46,606 nucleotides of DNA from a bacterium (GCA_021796115.1 JAJYOP010000010.1:1-46606); one strand, 5' to 3'. Positions 33,401 to 42,492 are shown, counted from the stretch's first letter. The notes: generated by a model from the letters alone, not told the origin. Translations and numbers: made by a program.

Positions 33401-33963
33401 GCGCTAAAATTAAAATTGCGTTTTTAAGCTTAGCCTTTTTTCTATTTTTTAATTCTTTCTGCCCTGCCGACACGGTTGAAACAAAATATTTCACTATTCT
33501 TTTCTGCCCTGACTGCAGCCTGGCAGAATTTGCCAAAAACATAAGTACCGGAAATTCCGTCAGATTCGAAACTTATAACGAATCGAAATCAGATATCACG
33601 TCAGTCATTAAAAGCGACACAGATGCTTTATATCTTGAAGTGGAGGATGTTTTAGATATGTACCTCGATAGTTACCATGGCAGAATAAAGGTTCATCCCG
33701 ATAATGTTAGCGTCAGCAAAACCGCCTATGGCAATACACAGACAATCGAACCGGCCATACCTTCTATTTACATGCCATCGCAAAATACCATTCATATTTC
33801 ATTAAAAGACATAGACCCCGGAATATTATCCCATGAGATGGCATATGCGCTTATTTCAAATTATTTTGTGCTTGCTCCGCCAGCCAAGGTCCAGGAAATT
33901 CTTGCCGGTTATGTTGAATACTCGGTGAGAAAAAGAATAGGAAGTTTGCCAAGAAACCAATAG
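33397..33963 (+). CDS. cassette copy 2: secreted peptidase-like protein with altered zinc motif
   Basis: 188 residues with signal peptide (to about residue 25, CPA). C-terminal alignment with copy 1 is clear: DIDPGILSHEMAYALISNYF against DITDSVISHEMAHAVIDNYF, then PPAKVQEILAGYV against PPDKTAELLATYV. The second His of HExxH is Tyr (HEMAY), so normal zinc catalysis is unlikely; the Glu-containing downstream segment is kept. The N-terminal part has CPDC. It may be a non-catalytic binding or regulatory partner of the copy 1 enzyme. Confidence 0.7.
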   Translation: MSAKIKIAFLSLAFFLFFNSFCPADTVETKYFTILFCPDCSLAEFAKNISTGNSVRFETYNESKSDITSVIKSDTDALYLEVEDVLDMYLDSYHGRIKVHPDNVSVSKTAYGNTQTIEPAIPSIYMPSQNTIHISLKDIDPGILSHEMAYALISNYFVLAPPAKVQEILAGYVEYSVRKRIGSLPRNQ

Positions 33964-34007
33964 AAAATCTTGAAATTTCATTGTCCATTCGCTTTGTAAA
34001 CGTTTTC

Positions 34008-34036
34008 TTGACTTTTGCCCCCTGATATGTTATATC
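34008..34036 (+). promoter_or_regulatory. sigma-70-type promoter of the CvpA gene
   Basis: TTGACT, 17 bases, TATATC, the same hexamers as at 10156-10184. The predicted start (about 34043) leaves only about 13 nt before the ATG at 34056, with no ribosome site. Confidence 0.7.
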
Positions 34037-34055
34037 TTTAGTAAATTTTGCAATA

Positions 34056-34640
34056 ATGGTATTTAGTAAAGGATTTGGCCTCATAGATATTATTTTCCTA
34101 ATCCTTTGTATAATAATAACTTACGAAGCAGCAGCCAGGGGAATTTTTTTAGAAATTTTAAAGCTAATCGGGCTATTCTTTAGCCTTATTTTTTCCTTTC
34201 AATTTTACCCTTTCCTGTTTACTGCACTAACGGCAAAATTACCGTTATTTGCGAAAGACTATTCGAAATTTTTAGCTTTTGGTTTCTTATTTTTTTCAAC
34301 TTTCTTGCTGTCTGACTTATTAAGCAGGCTGGTTAACTCTCTTTTTAAACGGGAAATAATTCCTTCTTGGGAGAAATTAATCGCCATTCTTATCGGCTTT
34401 GTGCGAATTGCATTTCTGTCAAGCGTAATTGTTTTTCTTCTCTATCTTCTGCCGATAAATAATGATTTTTTCCGAAAAGGCATTTCCAAAGAACTTTTTA
34501 AAAACATTGCGCCAAAAATATATCTGGTTTCAGCAAAGTCCTATAAAAAAATCCAGCCGAATTTTAAATTAAACATGGAGGTGGAGAAATTATATGAAGT
34601 TAAAAGCCATATATCAGGAAGTAATAAAAAGAGGAATTGA
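34056..34640 (+). CDS. CvpA family membrane protein
   Basis: 194 residues with four hydrophobic helices. It opens with GLIDIIFLILCIIITYEAAA and RGIFLEILKLIGLFFSLIFS, the typical CvpA start. Later helices hold FLLSDLLSRLVN and KLIAILIGFVRIAFLSS. CvpA proteins are linked to colicin V production and envelope homeostasis; the exact role is not settled. The last 47 bases overlap the NIF3-like gene. Confidence 0.82.
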   Translation: MVFSKGFGLIDIIFLILCIIITYEAAARGIFLEILKLIGLFFSLIFSFQFYPFLFTALTAKLPLFAKDYSKFLAFGFLFFSTFLLSDLLSRLVNSLFKREIIPSWEKLIAILIGFVRIAFLSSVIVFLLYLLPINNDFFRKGISKELFKNIAPKIYLVSAKSYKKIQPNFKLNMEVEKLYEVKSHISGSNKKRN

Positions 34641-35559
34641 AGCGGATATCCGCAGTAAAAAAGAAATTGACTGTTATCTTAAAGAGCAAAAAGAAAGCTA
34701 CGATAGGCTCGATAAAAATAAAAAAGAATTTTTCGATGTAGATTCGTTATCTAACCCTTTCGCTGATACACGCATACTTAACGGCTCTCCGGAAGATGAG
34801 ATAAAAAACGTCATCGTCGGCGTAGATATAAATGAAGCTGAGCTTTTGCTTGTAAATACGCTTAGAGAAAAAGGCACAAAGATAGATTTAGCCATTTCCC
34901 ACCATCCTCAAGGCCGCGCTTATGCAAACTTCTATGAAGTAATGGATTTACAAATTGCCACCTTTAGCAGCGAAGGCGTGTCTTTGAGCGTTTCAGAAAA
35001 TCTTCTTAAAGAAAGAAAATCCGAAATCGAACGAAGGGTCCATGCGGCAAATCACCAAAAGGTAGTTGATATGGCAAAATGGCTGAAAGTCGACCTTTTA
35101 TGCATGCATACTCCCTGCGACAACCTTGCTTACCAATATATAAAGAAATTAATGGATAAAGAAAAGCCTAAAGACATTGGAGCAATCGTCGAAATTCTGG
35201 AAGGGGTTGCCGAATATAAAGAATCAGCAAAAAACAATAATCCCGTAGCCATAACCATAGGAAATAAAAATTCCCGCACCAAGCGCATGCACATTGATTT
35301 TACCGGCGGCACCGAAGGCCCGGTAAATATTTACGATAAACTCGCCGCAACCGGAATCGATACGATAATTGCCATGCATCAATCCGAAGAACATTTCAAA
35401 AAATGCCGAGAGTGCAATATAAATGTAGTTATCGCACCGCATATTGCTTCCGATAATTTAGGCGTAAATATTATGCTTGATCATTTGGAGAGCAAAGAAA
35501 AGTTCGAAATATACGAACTGGGTGGATTTAGAAGGTTCTCACATAAAACGCACAAATAA
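34594..35559 (+). CDS. NIF3-like (NGG1p-interacting factor 3/DUF34) protein
   Basis: 321 residues. The start follows a strong ggaggtggag site and lies within the CvpA gene. Segments DLAISHHPQGRA, HTPCDNLAYQYI, FTGGTEGP, IDTIIAMHQSEEHFKKC and NVVIAPHIASDNLGVNIMLDHLE resemble NIF3-like metal-binding proteins: the HH, H and H-E patterns could form the metal site. Annotated relatives in uncultured PVC bacteria bear this name. Family call is moderate; function unknown. Confidence 0.65.
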   Translation: MKLKAIYQEVIKRGIEADIRSKKEIDCYLKEQKESYDRLDKNKKEFFDVDSLSNPFADTRILNGSPEDEIKNVIVGVDINEAELLLVNTLREKGTKIDLAISHHPQGRAYANFYEVMDLQIATFSSEGVSLSVSENLLKERKSEIERRVHAANHQKVVDMAKWLKVDLLCMHTPCDNLAYQYIKKLMDKEKPKDIGAIVEILEGVAEYKESAKNNNPVAITIGNKNSRTKRMHIDFTGGTEGPVNIYDKLAATGIDTIIAMHQSEEHFKKCRECNINVVIAPHIASDNLGVNIMLDHLESKEKFEIYELGGFRRFSHKTHK

Positions 35560-35567
35560 TACAGGTA

Positions 35568-35713
35568 CTATGAAATTCCAAATAACAAGCACCAAATTCC
35601 AAATAAATTCCAATGACCAAAGTTCCAATGTCCTAAACAAAACCTGTTTTGGTCATTTGAACATTGGAATTTGGAACTTATTTGGTACTTGGAATTTGTG
35701 ATTTGGAATTTTT
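35568..35713 (+). repeat. dispersed repeat R1, copy 3
   Basis: Same palindrome and orientation as copy 1, with core aacaaaacctgttttggtc and arms aattccaa/ttggaatt. It fills the space between the NIF3-like gene and dnaG. Confidence 0.85.
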
Positions 35714-35715
35714 CA

Positions 35716-35757
35716 TCTGTGTTTATCTGTGATTCTCATCTGTGCCCATCTGTGTAA
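35716..35757. repeat. CACAGAT-type repeat R3 beside R1 copy 3
   Basis: catctgtg, atctgtg, catctgtg and catctgtg words in a row, the complement of cacagat. It ends seven bases before the dnaG ATG, so it replaces any normal ribosome-binding region. Confidence 0.7.
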
Positions 35758-35763
35758 CAAAAT

Positions 35764-37515
35764 ATGATACCTCAATCTTTCATCGACGAAATACAAACCA
35801 GGACCGACATTGTTGAAATAATCTCCAGCTACATCCCCTTAAAGCGCGCCGGCAGAAATTTCAAGACTAATTGCCCTTTTCATGGAGAAAAGACCCCTTC
35901 TTTTATGGTCAGCCAGCAGAAGCAAATCTTTCATTGCTTCGGCTGTAATGAGGGAGGAGGAGTAATCCAGTTTCTGATGCTGTATGAAAAAATGACCTTT
36001 GTTGAGGCCGTGGAAACTCTTGCCAGGCGTCTCGGCCTTGCCATGCCGCAGCAAAACCAGGATAAAGACAGGATAAAAACAGTGCTCTACGACTGCCTTA
36101 ACGAGGCATCGATATTTTTTTATCGTAACCTCACCGAAGATAAAAATGCTCAAGGCGCGCAAATTTATTTACAAAAAAGAGGCATCGGCATGGAAATAAT
36201 AAAACAATTCCGTTTAGGCTATTCTTTGGGAAGAAACACTCTTATAGAATACATGCGGAATAAAAATTTCACATTGCAGACTCTTGAGAAAGCGTCGCTG
36301 GCTATCTCCGGCGGCCAGGGTTACCGGGATTTATTCCGTGAACGCGTGATGTTTCCGATATTCGACATCCGTTCGCGGGTTATTGGTTTTGGCGCAAGGA
36401 CCATAAGTGTTGCGGATAATATTCCTAAATACATAAACTCGCTTGAAAGCCAGGTTTATTCTAAACGCGAACATCTCTATGGCCTTAATTTTTCAAAAGA
36501 TGAAATTGCCAAACTCGATGAAGCTATCGTTGTGGAGGGTTATCTTGATATGATTATACCTTTCATTCACGGGATTAAAAACATCGTTGCTTCTTCGGGG
36601 ACAGCCTTGACAGTTGAACAAATCAGGCTGCTTCGCCGCTATACGAATAATATAACTTTGGTTTTTGATTCCGATAAAGCGGGACAAATGGCAACCCTTC
36701 GGGCCCTTGATCTTTTGCTTGAGAACGATTTAAAGGTTAGAGTCCTGCGTATCCCCCAGGGCTACGACCCGGATTCGCTCGTAAGAAGCAAAGGCAAAGA
36801 TTTCATGCTTAATTTGCTTAAAGAAAAGAAAGATTTTTTTGAATTCAAAATTGATGTTTTAAAAAAGATGTATGACATCGAAAGCATCGACGGAAAAACC
36901 AAAGTTGCCCAGGAAATATTTGCCACTCTCAGTAAGCTAAACAGCGAAATAGAAAAATATGAATACATAAAAAAACTGTCTTCTTATTTAAAGATTAAAG
37001 AGGAAATCCTTATTGCCGAATTTAAGAAGAATTTTTCGAAAAAAGAGCAGAGAGAACAAAACGCAATACAAAATAAAACAAATGAGTCCTTTTCTATCGC
37101 GGAAAAAATTCTTTTAAAATTCATGCTTTCTAATAAAAAAGCTTTTTCCCTTATACGAAAGAATTTAAATGATGAAGATTTTACTTTTCCGCTTGCAAAA
37201 AAGACTGTATCTTATTTTTTTAGGAATTATAATAGTGAAGGCGTTGATTTGTCTTCGCCGAAGATTATTGCCGCAATCGACGATAAAGAAATCAGCGGTT
37301 TTGTCTCAAAGATTTTAATGGACGATGACATACCGCTTGAGACGGAAGTTTTTAAGAGCAGCATTATTAAGCTGCGGCAGCTTCGCGGCAGGAACATCAA
37401 GGCCAGGTTAAAAAAAGATATGGAAGACGCAGAGGCAAGCGGTGACAAAGAAAGGCTCAAAGTTTTAATAGATAAATTCAGCAAAATGAACCCAGCCCTT
37501 CCAAATGAAGAATGA
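35764..37515 (+). CDS. dnaG: DNA primase DnaG
   Basis: 583 residues. N-terminal CHC2 zinc ribbon (CPFHGEKTPSFMVSQQKQIF, then HCFGCNEGG), catalytic core with KRGIGMEIIKQFRLGYS and FPIFDIRSRVIGFGAR, and a TOPRIM domain (AIVVEGYLDMI, VFDSDKAGQMA). The C-terminal helicase-binding region from about residue 430 is present. It makes RNA primers for replication. The ATG follows repeat R3 without a clear ribosome site. rpoD follows after 40 bases, the conserved dnaG-rpoD pairing. Confidence 0.96.
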   Translation: MIPQSFIDEIQTRTDIVEIISSYIPLKRAGRNFKTNCPFHGEKTPSFMVSQQKQIFHCFGCNEGGGVIQFLMLYEKMTFVEAVETLARRLGLAMPQQNQDKDRIKTVLYDCLNEASIFFYRNLTEDKNAQGAQIYLQKRGIGMEIIKQFRLGYSLGRNTLIEYMRNKNFTLQTLEKASLAISGGQGYRDLFRERVMFPIFDIRSRVIGFGARTISVADNIPKYINSLESQVYSKREHLYGLNFSKDEIAKLDEAIVVEGYLDMIIPFIHGIKNIVASSGTALTVEQIRLLRRYTNNITLVFDSDKAGQMATLRALDLLLENDLKVRVLRIPQGYDPDSLVRSKGKDFMLNLLKEKKDFFEFKIDVLKKMYDIESIDGKTKVAQEIFATLSKLNSEIEKYEYIKKLSSYLKIKEEILIAEFKKNFSKKEQREQNAIQNKTNESFSIAEKILLKFMLSNKKAFSLIRKNLNDEDFTFPLAKKTVSYFFRNYNSEGVDLSSPKIIAAIDDKEISGFVSKILMDDDIPLETEVFKSSIIKLRQLRGRNIKARLKKDMEDAEASGDKERLKVLIDKFSKMNPALPNEE

Positions 37516-37555
37516 AAATATAAAAAGAAGAGCCGGGTGAATAGCGAGGTAAAAG

Positions 37556-39097
37556 ATGCATAAGAAAAAAGTTTTAGAAAGAACTATCGAGCAATTGGTC
37601 GAATTAGGTAAGAAGAAAGGTTATCTTACCTATGACGAAATAAACCACTTTCTTTCGGAAGAGGTAGTCAGCGCGGAAGAAATGGATGTTGTTTTCGAGC
37701 ATCTGGATAATCAGAATATAAGCGTTCTTGAATCAGCGGAAGTTGAAGAGTGGGAGAGAGAAAAAGAAAAGAAAGAAACTCATGTCGTCTCAAGCCCGGT
37801 CGATGACCCGGTTAAAATGTACCTTAAGCAAATGGGTCAAATTCCACTTCTCTCGCGCGAGGAAGAAGTCCGGCTTGCCAAAGAGATAGAAAGCAGGGAA
37901 GAGGTGCTGCGCGACGAAATTTTTGCAACAGCCATCGCCAAAGATGCCTTTCTTGATATCTCGCAAAAGCTTTTTGTAGATGAACTTAATGCAGATGACT
38001 TCGTTAAAGGCGAAATTAAAAATAAAGACCGGGAAATCAAAAAAATTAAAAAGCAATACAGCAAACTGATAAGAGTAAAGAATATCGATGTCCAGAAAAG
38101 GATCTTAGAGGGTTTTAACTTTACGATAGTAATTATCGAACAGATAATTTTAAATATTCAGTCTATTTACCGGGAAATAGAAAGAACAAACAGAAAACTT
38201 ACCACGGTTCATGGTCGCGGCGCCAGTGAAGAGAAACATCACCTTACCCGCGAAAAAAGAGCACTGATAAGAAAAATAGGTTTTGCCGAAGAAGAGATAA
38301 AAGGTAAATTAAGACATATTCTTGAAAAGCAAAGGCTTTATAATGAAGCTAAAAAGACGCTGGTTGAGGCAAATTTAAGGCTTGTTGTCAGTATCGCAAA
38401 GAAATACGTAAACCGGGGGCTCTCTTTCCTTGATTTGATTCAGGAGGGCAACATCGGTTTGATTAAAGCGGTTGAGAAATTTGAATACGAGCGCGGTTAT
38501 AAATTTTCCACCTATGCCACCTGGTGGATACGCCAGGCAATCACGCGCGCCATAGCTGACCAGGCACGGACTATAAGAATCCCCGTGCATATGACGGAGA
38601 CCATAAATAAGATAATTCGCATCTCGCGCTTATTTATCCAGGAAAAAGGAAGAGAGCCGACATCGGATGAGCTTTCAAAAGAATTGCGACTGCCGATTTC
38701 AAAAATAAAAGATATCGTCAAGGTTTCGCAGCAGCCAATTTCAATTCATACCCCGATAGGCGATGACGGCGATACCTATTTTGGCGATTTTATCGAAGAT
38801 AAAAAAGCAGTGTCTCCGGCAAATGCTACAGTTTATTCCATGCTCAAGGAAGAGCTGCAACAGGCAATGGAGAGCCTTACCGAAAGAGAAAAGAAAATTT
38901 TGATATTAAGATTTGGCATCGAAGACGGCACGCCGAAAACTCTCGAAGAAGTGGGTACGATTTTTAAGGTTACGCGTGAACGCATTCGTCAAATCGAAGC
39001 CAAAGCTTTAAAAAAACTCAAACACCCCAGCCGTTCCCGCCGGCTTCAGGCGTTCCTGGAATTGACTATTTTCCGCGGCAAATATCACCCCGCTTAA
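37556..39097 (+). CDS. rpoD: primary sigma factor RpoD (sigma-70)
   Basis: 513 residues with all regions: 1.1 ([20 protein letters not shown]), 1.2 ([20 protein letters not shown]), region 2 ([40 protein letters not shown]), region 3 and region 4.2 ([20 protein letters not shown]). The non-conserved insert between 1.2 and 2.1 is of moderate length. This factor should read the promoter type seen in the window. A gaggt site precedes the ATG. Confidence 0.97.
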   Translation: MHKKKVLERTIEQLVELGKKKGYLTYDEINHFLSEEVVSAEEMDVVFEHLDNQNISVLESAEVEEWEREKEKKETHVVSSPVDDPVKMYLKQMGQIPLLSREEEVRLAKEIESREEVLRDEIFATAIAKDAFLDISQKLFVDELNADDFVKGEIKNKDREIKKIKKQYSKLIRVKNIDVQKRILEGFNFTIVIIEQIILNIQSIYREIERTNRKLTTVHGRGASEEKHHLTREKRALIRKIGFAEEEIKGKLRHILEKQRLYNEAKKTLVEANLRLVVSIAKKYVNRGLSFLDLIQEGNIGLIKAVEKFEYERGYKFSTYATWWIRQAITRAIADQARTIRIPVHMTETINKIIRISRLFIQEKGREPTSDELSKELRLPISKIKDIVKVSQQPISIHTPIGDDGDTYFGDFIEDKKAVSPANATVYSMLKEELQQAMESLTEREKKILILRFGIEDGTPKTLEEVGTIFKVTRERIRQIEAKALKKLKHPSRSRRLQAFLELTIFRGKYHPA

Positions 39098-39101
39098 TGA
39101 C

Positions 39102-39185
39102 GCAGATAAACGCGCAAAAACACAGATGGTCGCAGATTATTCATCTCGAGAGTCCGCGTTACATCCGCGATAATCTGCGTTAAAT
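39102..39185. repeat. CGCAGAT/CACAGAT repeat R3, degenerate palindromic copy
   Basis: acgcagataaacgcg and cacagat words on the left pair with cgcgataatctgcgtt on the right. It lies between rpoD and the trpB2 promoter and may also act as a transcript end, though no T-run follows. Confidence 0.6.
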
Positions 39186-39188
39186 GCA

Positions 39189-39217
39189 TTTACAATGCTT
39201 TCCTTTTCAATTATAAT
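39189..39217 (+). promoter_or_regulatory. promoter of trpB2 giving a leaderless or near-leaderless transcript
   Basis: TTTACA, 17 bases, TATAAT (perfect -10). The predicted start, about seven bases later (39224), falls two bases from the ATG at 39226. No ribosome site exists in between. Confidence 0.7.
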
Positions 39218-39225
39218 TACTTTCT

Positions 39226-40569
39226 ATGGACGACTATAAAATTCTCTTAAGTGAAAAGGAAATTCCGCAGAGCTGGTATAATTTAGTGCCGGATTTGCCT
39301 TTCCGGCTTCCGCCTCCGATTAACCCTGTAACCGGTAAACCCCTGCAAGCAGATGAATTGCGGACCATTTTTCCCAAAAGCCTGGTTGAACAGGAAATGA
39401 GCGAGGAAAGATGGATAGAAATCCCTTTTGAAGTAAGAGATATTTTAAGATTATGGAGGCCAACGCCTTTGCGGCGCGCGCGCCGTCTCGAAAAATATTT
39501 AAAAACAAAGGCGCGAATTTATTATAAAGACGAGAGTGTTTCTCCTACCGGAAGCCATAAACTGAACACGGCTATCGCTCAGGCCTATTACAATAAAAAA
39601 GAGGGCATCAAACGCCTGGCTACCGAAACTGGCGCCGGTCAATGGGGCGCAGCTTTAAGCTTTGCCTGCAATGTTTTTTCGCTTAAGTGCCGCGTATACA
39701 TGGTTAAGGTTAGTTATCATCAGAAGCCTTTCCGGAAATCTTTGATGCGTATCTGGGGCGCGGAAATAATTGCTTCACCGTCAAAACTTACCGCAAGCGG
39801 CAGAAAAATACTTAAAGAAGATCCAAATTGTCACGGCAGCCTGGGTATTGCGATTTCTGAAGCGGTTGAAGAAGCAGCGAAAGATAAAACTACAAATTAT
39901 GCTTTAGGCAGCGTCTTAAACCACGTGCTCCTACATCAGACCGTTATCGGCCTTGAAGCTAAAAAACAGTTAAAACTTTTAGATGAGGAACCGGATTTTT
40001 TAATCGCCTGCGTCGGCGGCGGAAGCAATTTTGGCGGCCTGATTCTTCCTTTTGTAAAAGATAAATTTAAAAATCCCGGCTTAAGAATAATTGCCGTTGA
40101 GCCATTTGCCTGCCCAAGTTTAACCAAAGGTAAATATGAATACGATTTTGGCGATACTGCCTCGCTGACCCCGCTAATAAAAATGTTTACCCTCGGGCAT
40201 AGGTATATTCCTCCGGCGATACACGCAGGAGGATTAAGATATCATGGCTGCTCGCCGCTGGTCAGCGCCCTGCAGGATAAAGATATCATTGAGGCAGTAG
40301 CTTACAACCAGATTGAAGTTTTTAAGGCCGCGGAAATTTTTGCAAAGGCAGAGGGCATCGTTCCTGCTCCGGAAACCGCTCATGCCGTAAAGGCGGTAAT
40401 AGAAGTGGCGAAAAGAGCCAAAAAATCGCAATGCATTTTATTTAATTTCAGCGGGCACGGCTTTCTCGATCTTGCCTCATACGATAAATTTTTAAACGGA
40501 GAACTTGTAAATCACGCCCATCCCATAAAAGAGATAAAAGCCGCCTTAAAACATTTACCAAAACTTTAA
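39226..40569 (+). CDS. trpB2: tryptophan synthase beta subunit, TrpB2 type
   Basis: 447 residues, longer than TrpB1, with the TrpB2 N-terminus ([20 protein letters not shown]). PLP Lys in [35 protein letters not shown], the phosphate loop VGGGSNFGG, and [14 protein letters not shown]. No trpA or other trp gene is near. Stand-alone TrpB2 enzymes may salvage indole or condense it with serine or phosphoserine. Transcribed from its own promoter, apparently leaderless. Confidence 0.93.
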   Translation: MDDYKILLSEKEIPQSWYNLVPDLPFRLPPPINPVTGKPLQADELRTIFPKSLVEQEMSEERWIEIPFEVRDILRLWRPTPLRRARRLEKYLKTKARIYYKDESVSPTGSHKLNTAIAQAYYNKKEGIKRLATETGAGQWGAALSFACNVFSLKCRVYMVKVSYHQKPFRKSLMRIWGAEIIASPSKLTASGRKILKEDPNCHGSLGIAISEAVEEAAKDKTTNYALGSVLNHVLLHQTVIGLEAKKQLKLLDEEPDFLIACVGGGSNFGGLILPFVKDKFKNPGLRIIAVEPFACPSLTKGKYEYDFGDTASLTPLIKMFTLGHRYIPPAIHAGGLRYHGCSPLVSALQDKDIIEAVAYNQIEVFKAAEIFAKAEGIVPAPETAHAVKAVIEVAKRAKKSQCILFNFSGHGFLDLASYDKFLNGELVNHAHPIKEIKAALKHLPKL

Positions 40570-40672
40570 GGACAATTCGACTAGGCCTTTTTGCCGGGAC
40601 AAAAAAGTAAGTCTCATTGGAATTACCCCCCGAGCGACCGAAGGGAGCAAGTGGGTGGGTAGGGAAAAATAG
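40570..40672 (+). repeat. multi-hairpin repeat R4, copy C
   Basis: T-rich hairpin cctttttg/caaaaaag (about 40586-40607), then gtctcattggaattacccc, then gaccgaagggagcaagtggg. Parts match copy A (4661-4793) and copy B (16320-16440). It lies between trpB2 and gatC. Confidence 0.65.
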
Positions 40673-40697
40673 AGACAGGAAAATTAGAGAGATTGAT

Positions 40698-40982
40698 ATG
40701 GTAGATAAAAAAACCGTAGAATATGTCGCAAATCTTGCAAGAATAGAGATATCCTTGAGCGAAGCCGAGTATCTTGGCATTCAACTTTCGAAAATTTTAG
40801 ACTATATTGACAAACTTAAAGAACTTGATGTCGACAATGTCGTTCCGATGCGCGGCATGAATATGCAGAATAATATTTTCCGCAACGACGAAGTAAAAGA
40901 ATGCAAAGTCGAGGAGGATATCCTGAAAAATTCTCCGCAGAGAGAAGGCAATTATTTTAAAATACCAAAAGTAATTGAATAA
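40698..40982 (+). CDS. gatC: Asp/Glu-tRNA amidotransferase subunit GatC
   Basis: 94 residues from the ATG that matches the family start (VDKKTVEYVANLARIEISLS); an in-frame start 81 bases earlier lies in repeat sequence. Later segments: LDYIDKLKELDVDNVVPM, RNDEVKE and YFKIPKVIE. It wraps around GatA and stabilises the GatCAB complex, which amidates misacylated Glu-tRNA(Gln) and/or Asp-tRNA(Asn). First gene of gatC-gatA-gatB. Confidence 0.93.
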   Translation: MVDKKTVEYVANLARIEISLSEAEYLGIQLSKILDYIDKLKELDVDNVVPMRGMNMQNNIFRNDEVKECKVEEDILKNSPQREGNYFKIPKVIE

Positions 40983-40990
40983 CGAGCGAA

Positions 40991-42415
40991 ATGGATAATC
41001 TAATAAATCTTTCCGGCAGAGAAATTGCCGAAAATATCAAAAACGGGGAGCTGAACGACAAAGAGGTATATTCTTTTTTTAAACAACGCATAAAGAATAG
41101 TTCTAGGCTAAATGCTTTCGTGGAAATTTACGATGAACCAATTATGGGGGAGGGAGTCTCCTTTTTAAAAGGCGTTCCCATTGCCATCAAAGACAATATC
41201 TGCATAAAAGGGAAAAAAATTACCTGCGCTTCGAAAATCCTTGCAACGCATACGGCAGTCTATGACGCAACAGTAATAACCCGTTTGAAAAATGCCGGTT
41301 TGCAAATCATCGGTACTGCCAACATGGATGAATTTGCTTTTGGCTCATCAACGGAAAATTCCTGTTACGGCCCGGTGAAAAACCCCTGGGATATAGAAAG
41401 AGTTCCCGGCGGCTCAAGCGGCGGTTCTGCCGCAGCAGTCGCTGCAAGGCTTGTTCCTTTTGCCCTTGGTTCTGACACCGGAGGCTCAATCCGTCAGCCG
41501 GCGGCTTTTTGCGGCGTGGTCGGTTTTAAGCCGACTTACGGAAGAGTTTCCCGTTATGGCCTGGTCGCCTTTGGCTCAAGCCTTGACCAGATTGGCCCGA
41601 TTACCACAAATTTTACTGACTGCGCCTATCTTTTAAATATCCTTTGCGGTTTTGACGAATTTGATTCCACATCAGCGCCGCTGGCTTCGGAGGATTTTAC
41701 GCAAAACCTTAAAGAAGATATTAAGGGCCTGAAAATCGGTATCCCGCCGGAATATTTCGGCAAAGGCCTTGCGCCGGAAGTTAAAGCCGCGCTGACAGAA
41801 ATGATGGAACTTTTTAAGAAAAACGGCGCAGAGTTTATTGATATTAATTTACCGCACACTGAATACGCAGTTGCTACCTATTATATAATTGGTTCTTCAG
41901 AAGCAAGCTCCAATTTACAAAGATTTGACGGCATAAAGTATGGCTTGAGAGAGCCGGCAGCTAACCTTAAAGATGTTTATGTAAAAACCAGAGGTAAAGG
42001 TTTTGGCGAAGAAGCCAAACGAAGAATATTTCTTGGCACTTACAGCCTTTCCAGCGGCTACTATGATGCTTATTATGTCCGCGCGCTTAAAGTCCGCAAC
42101 TTGATTAAAAAAGATTTTGATGAAGCATTTAAGAAGGTTGATATGATTTTAACTCCGACATCGCCAACCGCTGCGTTTAAGTTCGGAGAAAAAACCACTG
42201 ACCCGTTAAGCATGTATTTGTCTGATATCTATACAATATCCGTAAACCTGGCGGGCTTGCCGGCAGTTTCCTTTCCTTGCGGATTTACGAAAAATAATTT
42301 GCCCATCGGCGCGCAATTAATCGGTAAAGATTTTTCCGAAAACAGTCTCATTAAGGCTGGTTTTAGTTATCAATGCTGGACGGATTTTCATAAGCGAATA
42401 CCTGATTTGAAATAA
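40991..42415 (+). CDS. gatA: Asp/Glu-tRNA amidotransferase subunit GatA
   Basis: 474 residues, amidase signature family. Catalytic Lys in GVPIAIKDNIC, cis-Ser and nucleophile Ser in RVPGGSSGGSAAAVAA and LGSDTGGSIRQPAAFCG. C-terminal VNLAGLPAVSFPCGF and LPIGAQLIG are typical. It releases ammonia from Gln for GatB. Eight bases after gatC. Confidence 0.96.
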   Translation: MDNLINLSGREIAENIKNGELNDKEVYSFFKQRIKNSSRLNAFVEIYDEPIMGEGVSFLKGVPIAIKDNICIKGKKITCASKILATHTAVYDATVITRLKNAGLQIIGTANMDEFAFGSSTENSCYGPVKNPWDIERVPGGSSGGSAAAVAARLVPFALGSDTGGSIRQPAAFCGVVGFKPTYGRVSRYGLVAFGSSLDQIGPITTNFTDCAYLLNILCGFDEFDSTSAPLASEDFTQNLKEDIKGLKIGIPPEYFGKGLAPEVKAALTEMMELFKKNGAEFIDINLPHTEYAVATYYIIGSSEASSNLQRFDGIKYGLREPAANLKDVYVKTRGKGFGEEAKRRIFLGTYSLSSGYYDAYYVRALKVRNLIKKDFDEAFKKVDMILTPTSPTAAFKFGEKTTDPLSMYLSDIYTISVNLAGLPAVSFPCGFTKNNLPIGAQLIGKDFSENSLIKAGFSYQCWTDFHKRIPDLK

Positions 42416-42423
42416 GGTTACGC

Positions 42424-42478
42424 AGGTTACGAAAGTTACAGTTTAATCACGAGCTTTTAAATGTAACCTTCGTAACCT
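42424..42478. repeat. 17-bp inverted repeat between gatA and gatB
   Basis: aggttacgaaagttaca (42424-42440) and tgtaaccttcgtaacct (42462-42478) pair at 16 of 17 positions. It belongs to the GTAAC repeat type also seen at 2341-2521. It sits inside the gat operon, so it would form a hairpin in the mRNA. Confidence 0.75.
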
Positions 42479-42492
42479 AGCAAAAGAAAACT

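Noticed and set aside
40587-40607. Classical terminator after trpB2
   Set aside because: The T-run lies in the first arm of the hairpin, not after the second arm, and the hairpin is part of repeat R4.
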